DNA of 62,000 nucleotides from Gnetum montanum (GCA_015680685.1 MNCI01005567.1:481671-543670); one strand, 5' to 3'. Positions 1-10,271 are shown, numbered from the stretch's first letter. Notes: a model not told the origin generated them from the sequence alone. Made by a program: numbers and translations.

Positions 1-84
1 GCGATATCGCGTACGCGATATCGCAGGAGAAGACGCGATATCGTGTACGCGATATCGCAGCCTAGTGTAAACCGCGTCTCATCA
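1..84 (-). mobile_element. Ty3/gypsy LTR fragment (A family), cut by window edge
   Basis: The end of an LTR related to those of element A, lying in the same orientation. Its last bases read TCTCATCA on the plus strand, the same terminus as the A LTRs ending at 12765 and 21750. It is built of repeated GCGATATCGC palindromes. It is followed directly by integrase-coding sequence of a different element, with no polypurine tract. So 84/85 is an outer boundary, and the element (or solo LTR) extends left out of the window. Confidence 0.75.
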
Positions 85-747
85 ACTATTGTCACTAACA
101 ATGGGCCACAATTCAATAGTGCACAAACTAAAGCCTTTTGCGAAAACCTTGGTATTAAGCATTTTTTCTCATTTCCATAATACCCCCAAGCGAACAGTCA
201 AGTAGAGGCAACCAACAAAGTTATCATCAATCTTCTAAAAAAGATGCTTAGCAGCAACAAGAGGTGATGGCATGAGCAGATCCTCTACATGTTATGGGCT
301 TACCATACAACATGTAGAACAGCTATAGGTAAGACTCCATACTATCTCATTTATGGATCTAAAGTAATGTTACCTCTTGAATTGCAGGTTCCATTACTTC
401 ATATGATCCTCTCAAACATTGTGGATGAGGCTGAAAAAATTGAGTCAAGGATCATTGATCTTGACTTTGTAGAGGAGGAGTGCACCCAAACACTTGGCCG
501 CATTGAATGGTACCAAGACATGCAAAGGAAAAAACATCATTGCAACTTACATCAATGACTGATTAAAAAGGAGGACCTGATTCCAAAGGCCATTCATGAG
601 CTTATGAACAAGTTCTCAACCAACTGGGAAGGCCCTTTCATAGTCACAAAAGCCTATGAAAATGGGGCATTCAAACTAGCTAACATGAATGACAACGAGT
701 TCGCAAATCCTGTCAACCACTTGTACTTGAAGCTATGCTACATGTAA
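85..747 (+). pseudogene. Tat-like Ty3/gypsy integrase, C-terminal part, decayed
   Basis: One continuous frame encodes the second half of a retroelement integrase. Visible parts are the second catalytic region (TNNGPQF where the family has TDNG, so Asp is replaced by Asn), YPQANSQVEATNK carrying the catalytic Glu, then LWAYHTTCRTAIGKTPYYL. The C-terminal WEGPFIVTKAYENGAFKL domain ends in a stop at 745-747. Three in-frame stops (after SFP, before WHEQ, and at 556-558) inactivate it. The N-terminal half is missing because the A-family LTR at 1-84 interrupts it. The motif style fits the Tat lineage of plant Ty3 elements rather than the integrase in element A. There is no sign of a host gene here. 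Confidence 0.85.
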
Positions 748-789
748 CATGAAGGATTGCACTAAACAGAAAGCAAGGTAAGAAAAACA

Positions 790-1098
790 TCTGCTATGAT
801 GTAAAACTGGAACAAGTTTTCTATGACTATAAATTGGCACAACTCATCTACTAAGACATAAAACTAGCATAGCACATCCGCTATGATGTTAAACTAGAAC
901 AACATGTCTTTGGGCCATGACATAAAATTGGCATCCATAGCCTGATCCACTACGATCTTAAACTAGCCATCCACCATCCACTACGACGTTAAACTAGCAC
1001 AAAAGTCTACTAGGACCATAAACTAGCATATCGGTCTATTGGAACCTTAAACCACCACATCTAACGACCTACTAAGACCTTAAACTAGGTTTGTAGTG
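790..1098 (+). repeat. Degenerate ~30-bp tandem repeat downstream of integrase
   Basis: About ten copies of a unit of 28-40 bp around the core CTACGACGTTAAACTAGCAC. Variants include CTATGATGTTAAACTAGAAC, CTACTAAGACATAAAACTAG and CTACTAGGACCATAAACTAG. It starts about 45 bp after the integrase stop. Tandem arrays in the region between integrase and 3' LTR are a known trait of Tat-lineage elements, so I assign it to the same element. Confidence 0.75.
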
Positions 1099-2756
1099 CA
1101 ACACCTCCTAGCTTACACATGTGACCCTTGTGAACAAGCAACCGTGCACATTCTCAAACCTCCTAGGTGGATGGGGTGGGATGTTGCAATTCTAGAATGA
1201 AGTTCATGTTGCCAAGAAAAAGCCCTCTAGAACACATGCAGCATCATCACCCCTAGCATCTTGCTGATCTTCCAAAGATGTCATTTGACATCTTGCTAAC
1301 CTTTTGGAGCTATCGCTACCACAACCGATCATCTTGGTCATAGCTCCTACTGTCAGCACCTGCTGCTGGAGTCCCAACACTATTGTGGCATAGCCACAAG
1401 GTTTCCATTCTCTAGCCCTCACCATCATTCGAGTTCAAAAAGGCATTTAGCTGTTAGGCTTCTCACCTAGCAGCTAGATTGCATAATGATTGCCTTTGGT
1501 GGGGATTCTTGAGCACCCACATCGTCATTACTCCTAGCCTTTTCAGTGCCCACTTTTGATGGGGTCGTCAAAACTTTCTGGCTTGCCGATGCCAAAGCCT
1601 ATGCTGGTCTTCCTTCTTTGGACATTTCACACATTAGACACAGCACTTGCCACCCTAACAATGTCCTGAGCAAGTAGGACTTTTCCCTCACTTCACTTGA
1701 TGGTTTATTTTTCTAGTTTTCTCTCTATTGCATTTGTAGGATAAAGGCAAATATGACATTGTTCAAAAATGTGTTACACCATGAGAGAGAGACACTACAT
1801 TGTTCCAAAGTATCCACTTTGATCATCCTAGCTACTTGAGAGTGCATATCCTACTCTCCCTTTAGCCAACTTAGTCTCCATTCACTATACACATAGTTTT
1901 CCATATTCTCTTCACAAGCTTCATTGATGCACATGAAGCCCCTTCACATGCCCAACTACCAAGTTCATGATGGACGTAATGCAACTCGTCCCATGGGAAG
2001 CCTCTATAGGTAGGTCAAAGCCCCACATGGATGTAACACAACTCATCCTAGGGAGGAAACACCTGCCCTACATCGACGATAAAGTTATCTTTAAGTGAAT
2101 GTGGGTGTATAGCAAAAAAGCAAAAGGCATAAAAAAAAGACAAGTTCCTAAAACAAATGGCACAAAATCTACTTTGCAATCATTCTGGCTATAGATCAAC
2201 AATCTCTAAGCACTCTGGTGAGAGGTTGAGGGCCAAAGGAAAAGACACACATGTGTGCTAATTCCCTCATAAGCATTCTGATGAGGGATCACACTATGGC
2301 AATAGTTTTCATGGTGTAGCATTCTACATTCATCTCTTACTTGATCCTATTTCCTCAAATCCATCCCTTGCCCCTATCCTACATCACCCCCAAGCACTGT
2401 TAAACATAGCAAAGCATCATCCAAGTAGGCATTGAAGAGTGGTGCTGGTATCTTGTTCTTCATGGTGTTTCATATTCTTTGTCAACGTCTCTTAGGGAGA
2501 TCCTACAAATGTCAACAAAGAGGGTCCATTGAAACATCATCAATTTTGGAACTCTCATGATTTAGCATAGTCTTGAAATTTGGGCAATGATCACTACAAG
2601 TGTGATGTCATGCTAGACTGTGTAGACAACATGGCATCCCAGAAGTCCTAATGCCTACAAAGCCACTTTTGAGCCTACTTGCCACCCTCTACAACACATT
2701 CAACACTACATTCAACCATGAGGCCAGTTTGCATGAAAGAGGCACTAGGGGTAGAC
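1099..2756 (+). other. Non-coding 3' region of the Tat-like element
   Basis: No convincing coding frame on either strand. It ends in a purine-leaning stretch (AAAGAGGCACTAGGGGTAGAC) just before a TGTACA motif. That is where a polypurine tract would be expected if an LTR starts at 2757. Confidence 0.35.
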
Positions 2757-2924
2757 TGTACAGTCTAGAAAATTTTCTATCTCCCGAGCTGACAAGCTTG
2801 CTACACCCTCTAGCTTGTCCAACTTGACACATGACCCGGTTCATGGTCTACCCAAGGATCATGCTAGGAGCTGCTGAGAGTGTTTAGGATGGACTAAATA
2901 GTTTGGCAAGTTTTCTAACTATGA

Positions 2925-4130
2925 GACTTGCTATGCTATGCTACACTGCACAGTGTAGTAGGCCAGGTGGAGACTGATTAGGTGCCAAAAATGTAGTTTG
3001 ACAATGATTCAGCTGCCTAGGATACCTTCCCCGCTTCGTCCTTGAAGCACGATCAACATGACACAAAAGAATGTGGCAAATTTCATTAAGAATAATCTTC
3101 ATTTGAGTGCTACACTATGCTATGCTACACAGCATAGCAAGGCTCCATTGTGACAATGCTTTCGCTCACAAAGTAAACATAATTTCCCATGCTTCAACCA
3201 TCAAAAATGTTTACTCTACTGACACAGTAGGACATGACTGACATCCCATGACAAAACATTTGCAAAGTGAGTCAGAATTCAAGCTAAACAAGGTGCTACA
3301 CTATGCTACGCTACATAGCATAGCACAGCGTAGCAAGGTCAAAACACATGAAGGTCCTTTGGCAAGTGGTCCTAGCAAAGGGATTGCACTTGGCCACACT
3401 TTGACCTTCAAGACAACTTGTCCCACTTTGCCCTCAGGTTCCAAGCAAAGTTTCTCAACAAAGCATTGTAAACCAAGCAAGGATGCATGTCATAATGGCT
3501 GCTACGCTGTGCTATGCTGCACAATGTAGCATAGTGTATTAAGGACACAAAGCCTAAATGTATCCCAAGGATGGACTCTGCAGGTCCTAGGACCTCTCAA
3601 CATGGAAGGCATGGCTGTCAATTATAGAGATTACTTGCCTAGCCAAGCCTCAGATAGGTATCTTTGGTTTTCATGAAAGATTTGTCTCAAGACTAGCAGC
3701 TACGCTACGCAGCATAGCGCAATGTAGTGCATGGGTGTTTATGCTAAGCTGATACATTGGGTAGTGTAGGTAGGATAGCACTCATGTGGAAGCCCCAAGA
3801 TGTCTCCAGTAGCTCTAGAACTCATTGATCATTTTTGCTCTAGCATCTCCTCAATAGATAAGATCAGCAATTTTGCTTTGTTTTTGCACCCCCTATTGAA
3901 TCCCAAAGTTGTCCTTATGCTTGACCCTACTCACAAGAGAAGGGAAGACGTAGTCCTGGAGCATAGGCTCCACTTTGCATTTGACACTTTGCATTTTCTC
4001 TAAAAACATGGCAATTCCTTGGATTTCGGTACATGTAGTCTAAATGGTGTGGTCACAGCTTAGCAGGTTTTACATTTAGCATAACACTGTAGCATAGCAC
4101 ACCAATGTAACGTTGTAGCATAGCACTACA
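2925..4130. repeat. Series of GCTACGCTATGCTAC-type hairpins
   Basis: At least five inverted repeats occur at roughly 180-200 bp spacing. They are 2941-2958 (CTACACTG/CAGTGTAG), 3118-3139 (TGCTATGCT, loop ACAC, AGCATAGCA; perfect 9-bp stem), 3305-3334 (GCTACGCT/AGCGTAGC; perfect 8-bp stem), 3512-3534 (CTATGCT/AGCATAG) and about 3697-3717 (CGCTA/TAGCG). Related words recur at 4081-4130. The sequence between them is only weakly similar. Confidence 0.7.
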
Positions 4131-4215
4131 CGAAAGTGTGGCACATTCATGTTTGCACCATGTAGAACCTAGGACACATGGCATCCAAACCATGTTCCTC
4201 TCCTGCCCTTGGCTC

Positions 4216-4223
4216 TATAAATA
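4216..4223 (+). promoter_or_regulatory. TATA box of candidate LTR
   Basis: TATAAATA in a GC-richer context (GGCTCTATAAATACCCC), with AATAAA at 4519-4524 downstream. It looks like a retroelement promoter rather than a host gene promoter, since no intact ORF follows. Confidence 0.5.
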
Positions 4224-4989
4224 CCCCAGTGAACAACGTTCAAGGGGTTGGCTTCGAAGGTTGGATTTTGGGCATTATTGACATTTTGGCATTTGGCTTT
4301 CTGGAAATTGGCTTTAGCAAAGAGACTGGCAAGCAGAAAGTTAACAAACAACAAACCCCAGTAGCAGCATTTCCTGGATCTCTCTTAGCCCAATAAGCAC
4401 CAGCTCATTAGTTCTTGTTGGCAGGCCATTTGCAACAGTCAAGGAGCTGTGACCATATCGTTGCATTGTATATTATGCCCATCCACACTACACATTAGTT
4501 GTACATCTTCTCCAGCCAAATAAAGATCAAATCCCTTGATTTTGGGGCAGTGCATTCTCTTACTCAGGCTCATTTCATTCTGCCATCGCATACATCTAGC
4601 ATCATTGTGCATCAATTTACATTTATTACTTAGTCACACTCTATTATGCTTTTACTATTTTGTATGCCATGTTTCCTTCACCTGAATCTCTCTACATGAC
4701 ATATTAAAAAAAACATTAACGAAAGGTTATTGTACACCAACTAAGTCCCTATCTGATCGACTAGACCATTCAGGCCACCCTGTTTCCATTTTCCCCAACA
4801 CGGCCCTTGCTTGGATCTAGGGTTAGGCTATATGCCCAGTAACCCCTCGGTGTTCCAACTACCAATGTTTTCAGTTGTTACATCCAACAAGTGGATAGAT
4901 TTCATTACAGTCAGGAGGAGAGGATCAATGATCATAACAAATCTTTGGGAATGCTGCATCATTCTAAGTGGTGCTAGAGATTGGATAAG

Positions 4990-6430
4990 GATCCACAGTT
5001 GTGGTAATGTAGCACCAAGATGTAGTAGGAGTAGTAGAGGTGATCATAGCTCATATCAAAGAATCTTTCAATGTACCTATTGTGCCACTGGCAGATCTAA
5101 CTAGAGTTAGAGATGCTTAGATGTTAGCCAAAATCTCAATGGCTCTAACTGATCATGAGGATGTACTCAATAAACTACTGTAGACTGGGTAAGTCATGAC
5201 AACACTATTCAACATCCCTAGTGATGTCACTATACTACAATCCAAACTCATAACTACCAAACAAAAACTAGTTATGGTAAAGACTAGGACAAAGCATGTG
5301 GAAGTAAAAGTTTTGAAACTACAAGAAGAGCTTGTAGCCTGAAGAGTTGAAAGGAGAGATCCCATACAATTTGTCACACTTGACCAAATTGAGCAATTTA
5401 GAATAGAGTAGATCAGTAGATTGACTGAATAGAATAAAAAATTAGTAGATGAGAAGGAGAAAGTAGTATAGAATGCCTTTGTAGCTAAAGCATAAATGTA
5501 TGCACATGTGAAGGCACTTACCGCAGTACAGGAGGAGGATAAACAACTTGTTACTAATAACATGAGGTTGACCATGATGGAAAAATAGAAAAACATCTTA
5601 AAATAGAGTATCCACTACTTAAGGGAACAATTGGTAAAGGTCAATCAAGATATGAGCCACCTCACGAGAGAAACCATAACCATATCTATGGAGGAAGTAC
5701 ATGCCCCCAATTAGCCATTAATATTAGCACATGGCAAAATAAGGAAAAGAAATGTGAGAGGCTTAAGGAACACTTCTATGACCAAGTAGGCATGTGCAAA
5801 TAGATAAATGAAAAAGAAATTTGAATAGAAAAAGCTAGAATTAGATCCATATTAGCACAAAATCCTAACTAGAAATCTATTCTGGATAGTTATGCCCTTG
5901 TCCACCATGCAAAAGTACAAAACAAAGATCTACAGATTGAGAACCTAAAAGAATACATGGGATTAACCAACCTTCATTATGCTAACTTAGCCCTGTTGAT
6001 AACAAGTAGGCCTATAAATGAATTAGAATAGTAAGTAGTAGCCACCTATGCATTATATGAGAAAGAGTTTGTAGATTGTAAAGATGCCCTACAGAAACTT
6101 CAAGTGGCAAACTCTAAATTGGAACCAGTAAAGGCTAGGGCAAACCTAGTCAAAAGATTATCATACTATAATGAACTTAGTGAAAGGCTAGAGTATTCAA
6201 AGAGGAAAGGAGGTAGCTTGCAACTTGGTACATCAAAGCAAATCAGATGTTTGTGTACCTTCCATGCCCATGGGATGTGTTGATTCCATCAAACATTGGT
6301 TCATCAGCATGGACAATTCATGATCCCAAAATGAAAGAAGAAAAAATTTAGGCACTTCTAAACTAGTACAAATTTCAAAAACTTGGTGATAAAGGAAAGT
6401 AACCAATGGGAGAGCCACCACCACCTAGAA
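4990..6430 (+). pseudogene. Decayed ORF with long coiled coil, upstream of a 3' LTR
   Basis: From about 5022 one plus-strand frame reads as protein (VEVIIAHIKESFNVPIVPLA near its start). It continues as Lys/Glu/Leu-rich, coiled-coil-like sequence (for example KVLKLQEELVA, NKKLVDEKEKVV, MYAHVKALTAVQEEDKQL). It is broken by many TAG/TAA codons at positions where Gln or similar would suit a coiled coil. It ends about 210 bp before the LTR at 6642. I do not recognise a family. A similar layout, globular part then coiled coil, precedes the 3' LTR of element D on the minus strand. Likely an accessory ORF of Athila-like Ty3 elements; the function is unknown. Confidence 0.5.
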
Positions 6431-6621
6431 CAACATAAAGCTACATCCAACTTCACCAAATTTTGTTCTTTTTATAAAGCTTTTATGTTGAGTCATGTCA
6501 TTTTTGTAAACTCCACTATAGCATTAGAGAGTCATGTATATAAGAGTTAGCGTCATATGGATCTACCTCCTAATTTTGTAAGGAAATCTATCCTCATTTT
6601 GTTTTGGCTTGAGGACATGTT

Positions 6622-6641
6622 TTCAGTCAATCATTGGGGTA
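6622..6641 (+). promoter_or_regulatory. Polypurine tract before 3' LTR
   Basis: TCAGTCAATCATTGGGGTA immediately precedes the LTR start. It matches the tract of element B (TCAGTCATGGGGGTA at 36290-36304) and the complement of element A (TACCCCCATGAC after 12765). It marks plus-strand DNA priming and fixes the LTR start. Confidence 0.75.
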
Positions 6642-7536
6642 TGATAAATCAAATTCTTCTCAACCATGATATTGGGTATTCAATATTGGATCCTTGATAT
6701 TGGGGCACAAACTACGATGTCACATATCCGATATCATGAACATGTGTAGACTTATAAATACAACACTTAGGCACATCGTCCACACATAGTTTCATTTCAC
6801 ACTTAGCGAAATTCCATTAGTTTGTTTTCTTAATTTTAGTACTTAGCACCTAGGAGTGTATTCTTGCAATGTGATGTTTAGTAATTGAACAAAGTCTTTA
6901 TTCGAGTGGAATGTACTTGGGTACGTTTCATGCACAGAAATAAAGATCAAGATTACTCTACATCATTGCAACATCACTTAGTCTTTATTGCTTACACTTA
7001 GAACGATTTTGTTGTTTTTACTTAACTTAATGTTACTATTTTCATTAGTTACTAATTTACTTTCTATGCACTTTACTATCCTTGTTATTAAGCAGAATAA
7101 ATACAACTGATCTCGAACACTTAACTGTAACTACTTAGTAACCAAGTAGTACTATCACTTAGTACGCCTAGTAATATGGTACTTGGTAATCCTAATAGTA
7201 GTTACATGAAGTCCAAAGTATGAACGGCAGGTCAAGACTAACTACTCATTGCATAGGCTAGGTTAGATTTGTTTAATATTACTTAGAAGTAGAAACCTTT
7301 ACTCTTACCTTATGTTTTCTAGGCAAATTATGGCCAATGCAATATCACTATCATATGCCTCACTGTGAGTCAAACCATATGCATTGATTTTACTAACTCA
7401 TGTGGGAAGACAACGATCACAAACTCTAATTAATTACTAGCATAATTACATTGCCTTGTCCATAGAATTCAACTCGGCTATGCGTGAACACTCATAACTC
7501 ATATAGTTGGGTGTTGGACTACTCCACTACTCATTA
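6642..7536 (+). mobile_element. 3' LTR of an A-related Ty3 element (element H)
   Basis: Divergent relative of the B LTR. It starts TGATAAATC after the polypurine tract and contains degenerate GATATTGG/CGATATCATG words where B has GCGATATC. TATAAATA is at 6753-6760, AATAAA at 6939-6944 (context ACAGAAATAAAGATC, as in B at 36582-36587). It ends CATATAGTTGGGTG...CTCATTA, matching the B end CATATGGTTGAGTG...CTCATCA. The upstream partner is outside the window. Confidence 0.75.
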
Positions 7537-8285
7537 GTAGGCATTGCAATGCATAGAAAACCATAACATACATATATGCATACATATGAGATACATCACA
7601 ACACAAGGTGATGTAGGACACCATAATAATAATCATAGGGACCATTAGTAATCATATAAGAGACATTATTTTGTAAGACAACTAAGACACATCCCTACAC
7701 TACACACATCTAGCCCTATAATCCTACTTTGTAGAGAAGAGATTGGTGAAGCCACAGAGGCCAAAGCCTCTCTTTTAAGCCTATGTATCCTTGTGATACC
7801 ATTCACAAGGAATGAAGGCAATATAATTCTCTAAAGTTATTAGTGATAGTTATGATAACATGGAACCCAAGTGGATTTCCATGGTCTTATGAGCCTCATT
7901 CTTAAAAAGGAGTAGCCTTTGAACCACAAATAAAACATACCCTCTACATTAGATACATAATCATAGTAATGAATTTTATATGTAATTTTTAAAGTTTCAT
8001 AAGATGATCTTTTTCGTTTCCTTATCCTAGTGATGAAATTTAAAATGCTATATTTGAATTGTGCTGAAGTTTACAACGAAAAAAGAAAAAAAGAAAAAAA
8101 AACATTATGTATCTAACCGCAATGCATATGACTTTTTCTTCTACAATTTTCCGCTCCGATATGATTTAAAATGTGCAGAGTCGGACTCTACACCCACTCA
8201 AGAGATGGCGTCCCCCCATTGTTGGTACCATAGCTCACCCTCACTCTTGGCCGACGAGTGCGGAGAAGTTCACGAAAACAGAAGT
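7537..8285. other. Intergenic DNA between LTR and nepenthesin gene 1
   Basis: AT-rich with no repeat or gene that I recognise. The part nearest 8285 should hold the 3' untranslated region of the minus-strand protease gene, but I see no unambiguous polyadenylation signal. Confidence 0.4.
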
Positions 8286-9680
8286 TCAGTTTGTGATAGA
8301 GTCGCACTGGGTCGGGGCGAAGGAGAGTTTGTTAGCGGAAGTGTCGTGGAGGATGAAGAAGTTCCTCTGGGCCAGGTTGCCAATGACGGACATACCATCC
8401 GAAGGTAGCAGAGCAGCGCAAACCAAATTGTCTCTCTCAATAATGTAATTCTCCTTTGCCCACTGCATCTTCGCTCCGCCCTCGAATGTCAGCGTCACCG
8501 TCGGAAAAGTGGCGTTCTCCGAGGACGCCGCTGACGAGTTATAGCAGAGCCCGAGGCCCAGGGAGGAGCCATCCACGGTACTGAGTCCGATGGAGGAATT
8601 GAGGAGACTGATAAGACTGTTGTACGTTTGGTTCTCAAGATACGTCAGGGTGCTGCCGGAGTCGATGATGAGTCCGCGCTCGCCGCCGGAGTCGATATCG
8701 AATGCGCCGCTGGGGATATCCACGGCGGTTCCGGCGACGTCGATTCCGGTGACGGAGACGTAATAGAAGTACGTGTTCTTGACTTGGTTCATGATAAACG
8801 GTGTGCTGGAGAGATTGGCGCCGCTGGGGAACTTGGAGACGGCGTCGGGGCCCAGCCACAAGGGGCTGCTGCCGGTGGTGCCGGAGACGAGGCAGTACGC
8901 GAAAGCCACGCCGTCGGAACCGACGCTGTTCGCGAACTGAGACGGAAACGAGAGCGGTCCGCGGCCGAAGCCGACGATGCCGGAGGCCCCGTCGAAGGCT
9001 TTCCCGTTGTTATCGTGGCCGCAACCGAAGGCGACGTCCTTAAATGGGGCGCCCGAGAGAGTGAACGACTCCGTGGCGAGCACTCCGGCCGTGCTGGCGG
9101 AGCCATAGAGGCCGTAAATGTACGCGTATATGCACCGGTTGTTGCTGTCGGACCACGACTGCCCCTGCGGCAGAAGCAGGCACTGCGGGGACTTGAATGA
9201 GCAGGGCTTGTACGTGGTCGATTCGTTGGGGTTGAATATGAGAGTGGCCTGGTTGTAGCAGATATTGCAGGGGAGGCACTGAGTCCAGGTGAGGTCGCTG
9301 GCGGGGTCCAGAATGGCATGATACCGCAACGACGGCGAGCCGATGGTCAGCTCCAGCAGAAACGCAGCGTCGCCCGGCGAAACTGGTGCTTCGTATCCGC
9401 CCGGTTGGGCCGTTGGCAGTGCATGGAAACGGCGCTGGAGGGCAGCCGCCCGTGCGTGGCTGCGCCGAATGGCGCGCAGGACGCGGTCGCTCTCCGTGAG
9501 GCCTCGCAGAAACGACGCCTCCGATGATCTGTTGGAGGTGGTCGCCAGCGGCGAGTCGCGTGGAATCATTTGTAAGCGGACCACTTTGCTGCTGCTACCT
9601 GGCGCAATCGTCCGGCAATGCCCCACGTTGAGACAGAGGCAGAAAGCTAATGCTAAGGTTGCTGCTGTTGCTGTTATCAT
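8286..9680 (-). CDS. Nepenthesin-type aspartic protease with altered catalytic motif (gene 1)
   Basis: 464 residues in one exon, full length for plant A1B (nepenthesin/CDR1-like) proteases. Residues 1-22 form a hydrophobic signal peptide (LALAFCLCLNVG), implying entry to the secretory pathway. A basic propeptide region follows to about 95. The first catalytic region is AILDPASDLTWTQC, so Asp125 is kept but the family DTGS reads DPAS (codons CCC GCC where gene 2 has ACC GGC). The nepenthesin-type Cys-rich insert follows (CLPCNIC to about 183). The flap near Tyr189 is two residues longer than in gene 2. The second catalytic motif is normal, Asp340-Ser-Gly-Ser. Several Asn-X-Ser/Thr sites fit a secreted glycoprotein. 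The frame is intact and GC-rich, unlike the surrounding repeats. It could be a low-activity or non-proteolytic homologue; that is inference. Confidence 0.93.
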   Translation of the reverse strand: MITATAATLALAFCLCLNVGHCRTIAPGSSSKVVRLQMIPRDSPLATTSNRSSEASFLRGLTESDRVLRAIRRSHARAAALQRRFHALPTAQPGGYEAPVSPGDAAFLLELTIGSPSLRYHAILDPASDLTWTQCLPCNICYNQATLIFNPNESTTYKPCSFKSPQCLLLPQGQSWSDSNNRCIYAYIYGLYGSASTAGVLATESFTLSGAPFKDVAFGCGHDNNGKAFDGASGIVGFGRGPLSFPSQFANSVGSDGVAFAYCLVSGTTGSSPLWLGPDAVSKFPSGANLSSTPFIMNQVKNTYFYYVSVTGIDVAGTAVDIPSGAFDIDSGGERGLIIDSGSTLTYLENQTYNSLISLLNSSIGLSTVDGSSLGLGLCYNSSAASSENATFPTVTLTFEGGAKMQWAKENYIIERDNLVCAALLPSDGMSVIGNLAQRNFFILHDTSANKLSFAPTQCDSITN

Positions 9681-9750
9681 GTTGTTGTTGTTGTTGGTGC
9701 CGGGACTGTTTCGTTTTTCTTATGAAGTGTGCAACGGATGGATGCATGTC

Positions 9751-9758
9751 TTGTTATA
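9751..9758 (-). promoter_or_regulatory. Weak TATA box of nepenthesin gene 1
   Basis: On the minus strand GGTATAACAAGACATG lies about 71 bp before the start codon, aligned with AGATATAAAACGACATG of gene 2. The TATA box has changed from TATAAAA to TATAACA, so initiation may be weaker. Confidence 0.55.
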
Positions 9759-9882
9759 CCGGGCTCGGTTCGTATGGTTGTCTCATCAACGAGGTTGGAT
9801 TTGGGAGAATCCCTTGGCCCGCTGCCTCGAGCGGGGAATCCGAGAGGCGATGGTGTTGCATGCGATTCACAGTTTCTATTGA
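9751..9882 (-). promoter_or_regulatory. Conserved paralogue promoter, gene 1 copy
   Basis: Blocks shared with gene 2 in the same order: GTGAATCGCATGCA (9857-9870), AAGGGATTCTCCCAAATCCA (9796-9815, identical in both) and the TATA region. GCATGCA contains the CATGCA (RY) core recognised by plant B3-domain factors. Conservation extends beyond the coding region, so the whole gene with promoter was duplicated. Confidence 0.7.
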
Positions 9883-10161
9883 GAGCTGAGATCCCTTGGA
9901 AGTTGGAACAACTCAGCAACCACGCCCCACCCCCCGGCAAAATATATGTATAGTAATTCAAGCATCTACGATATCAAGTGTTTTTGTTAATACCTGCGGC
10001 GCGGTCAAAACAACACTTGCCGATAACAATTTTACCTTTGACAGAAACCGTGTAGCAATAAAATTCAGAATATGCTGGAGGATAGATTGCATTGTTCCGT
10101 TAACTCTAGTTGACTTGGTTGCCGTTTTTGATTTATCGTCGTTGAAGTTATGATTTCAACT

Positions 10162-10271
10162 GAGTTATCTGTTAAGGATGGCAAAGTTTTGGCACGATTT
10201 TTGATTCAGCAAATGTGAGTTATATGTTATGGATGGTAAAGTTTTGGCGCGATTTTTGATTCAGCAACTCT
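10162..10271. repeat. 55-bp tandem duplication
   Basis: Two adjacent copies of a 55-bp unit beginning GAGTTATCTGTTAAGGATGG and ending TTTTTGATTCAGCAA. They differ by a few substitutions. No coding role is apparent. Confidence 0.85.

Larger units (their letters stand above)
2757..4736 (+). mobile_element. Candidate 3' LTR (~2 kb) with hairpin-rich U3
   Basis: Proposed as an LTR because it begins and ends with TGTACA and has a possible polypurine tract immediately before it. It also contains a TATAAATA box (4216-4223) followed about 300 bp later by AATAAA (4519-4524), the U3-R arrangement of an LTR. The part before the TATA box carries repeated hairpins built from GCTACGCTATGCTAC-like words. 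The matching 5' LTR would lie outside the window, so neither LTR identity nor target duplication can be tested. Alternative: a promoter-bearing 3' region of the same element. Confidence 0.45.

Noticed and set aside
1-60. CRISPR-like or replication-origin iterons
   Set aside because: Units are nested palindromes without regular spacers, lie at an LTR end, and the context is a eukaryotic retroelement.
2925-4130. CRISPR array from regularly spaced repeats
   Set aside because: Spacing is about 180-200 bp, units are hairpins of varying sequence, and no cas-like genes exist.
4811-5104. 97-codon plus-strand frame
   Set aside because: Out of frame with the coiled-coil reading (which is in frame from about 5022), and no recognisable domain.
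5153-5596. 147-codon minus-strand frame, Ser/Phe/Tyr-rich
   Set aside because: Complement of the Lys/Glu-rich coiled-coil frame on the plus strand; its composition is a mirror effect.
8628-9200. Long plus-strand frames opposite nepenthesin gene 1 (for example 190 codons)
   Set aside because: They are GC-rich shadows of the minus-strand gene, with low-complexity Gly/Ala/Arg composition and no domain.
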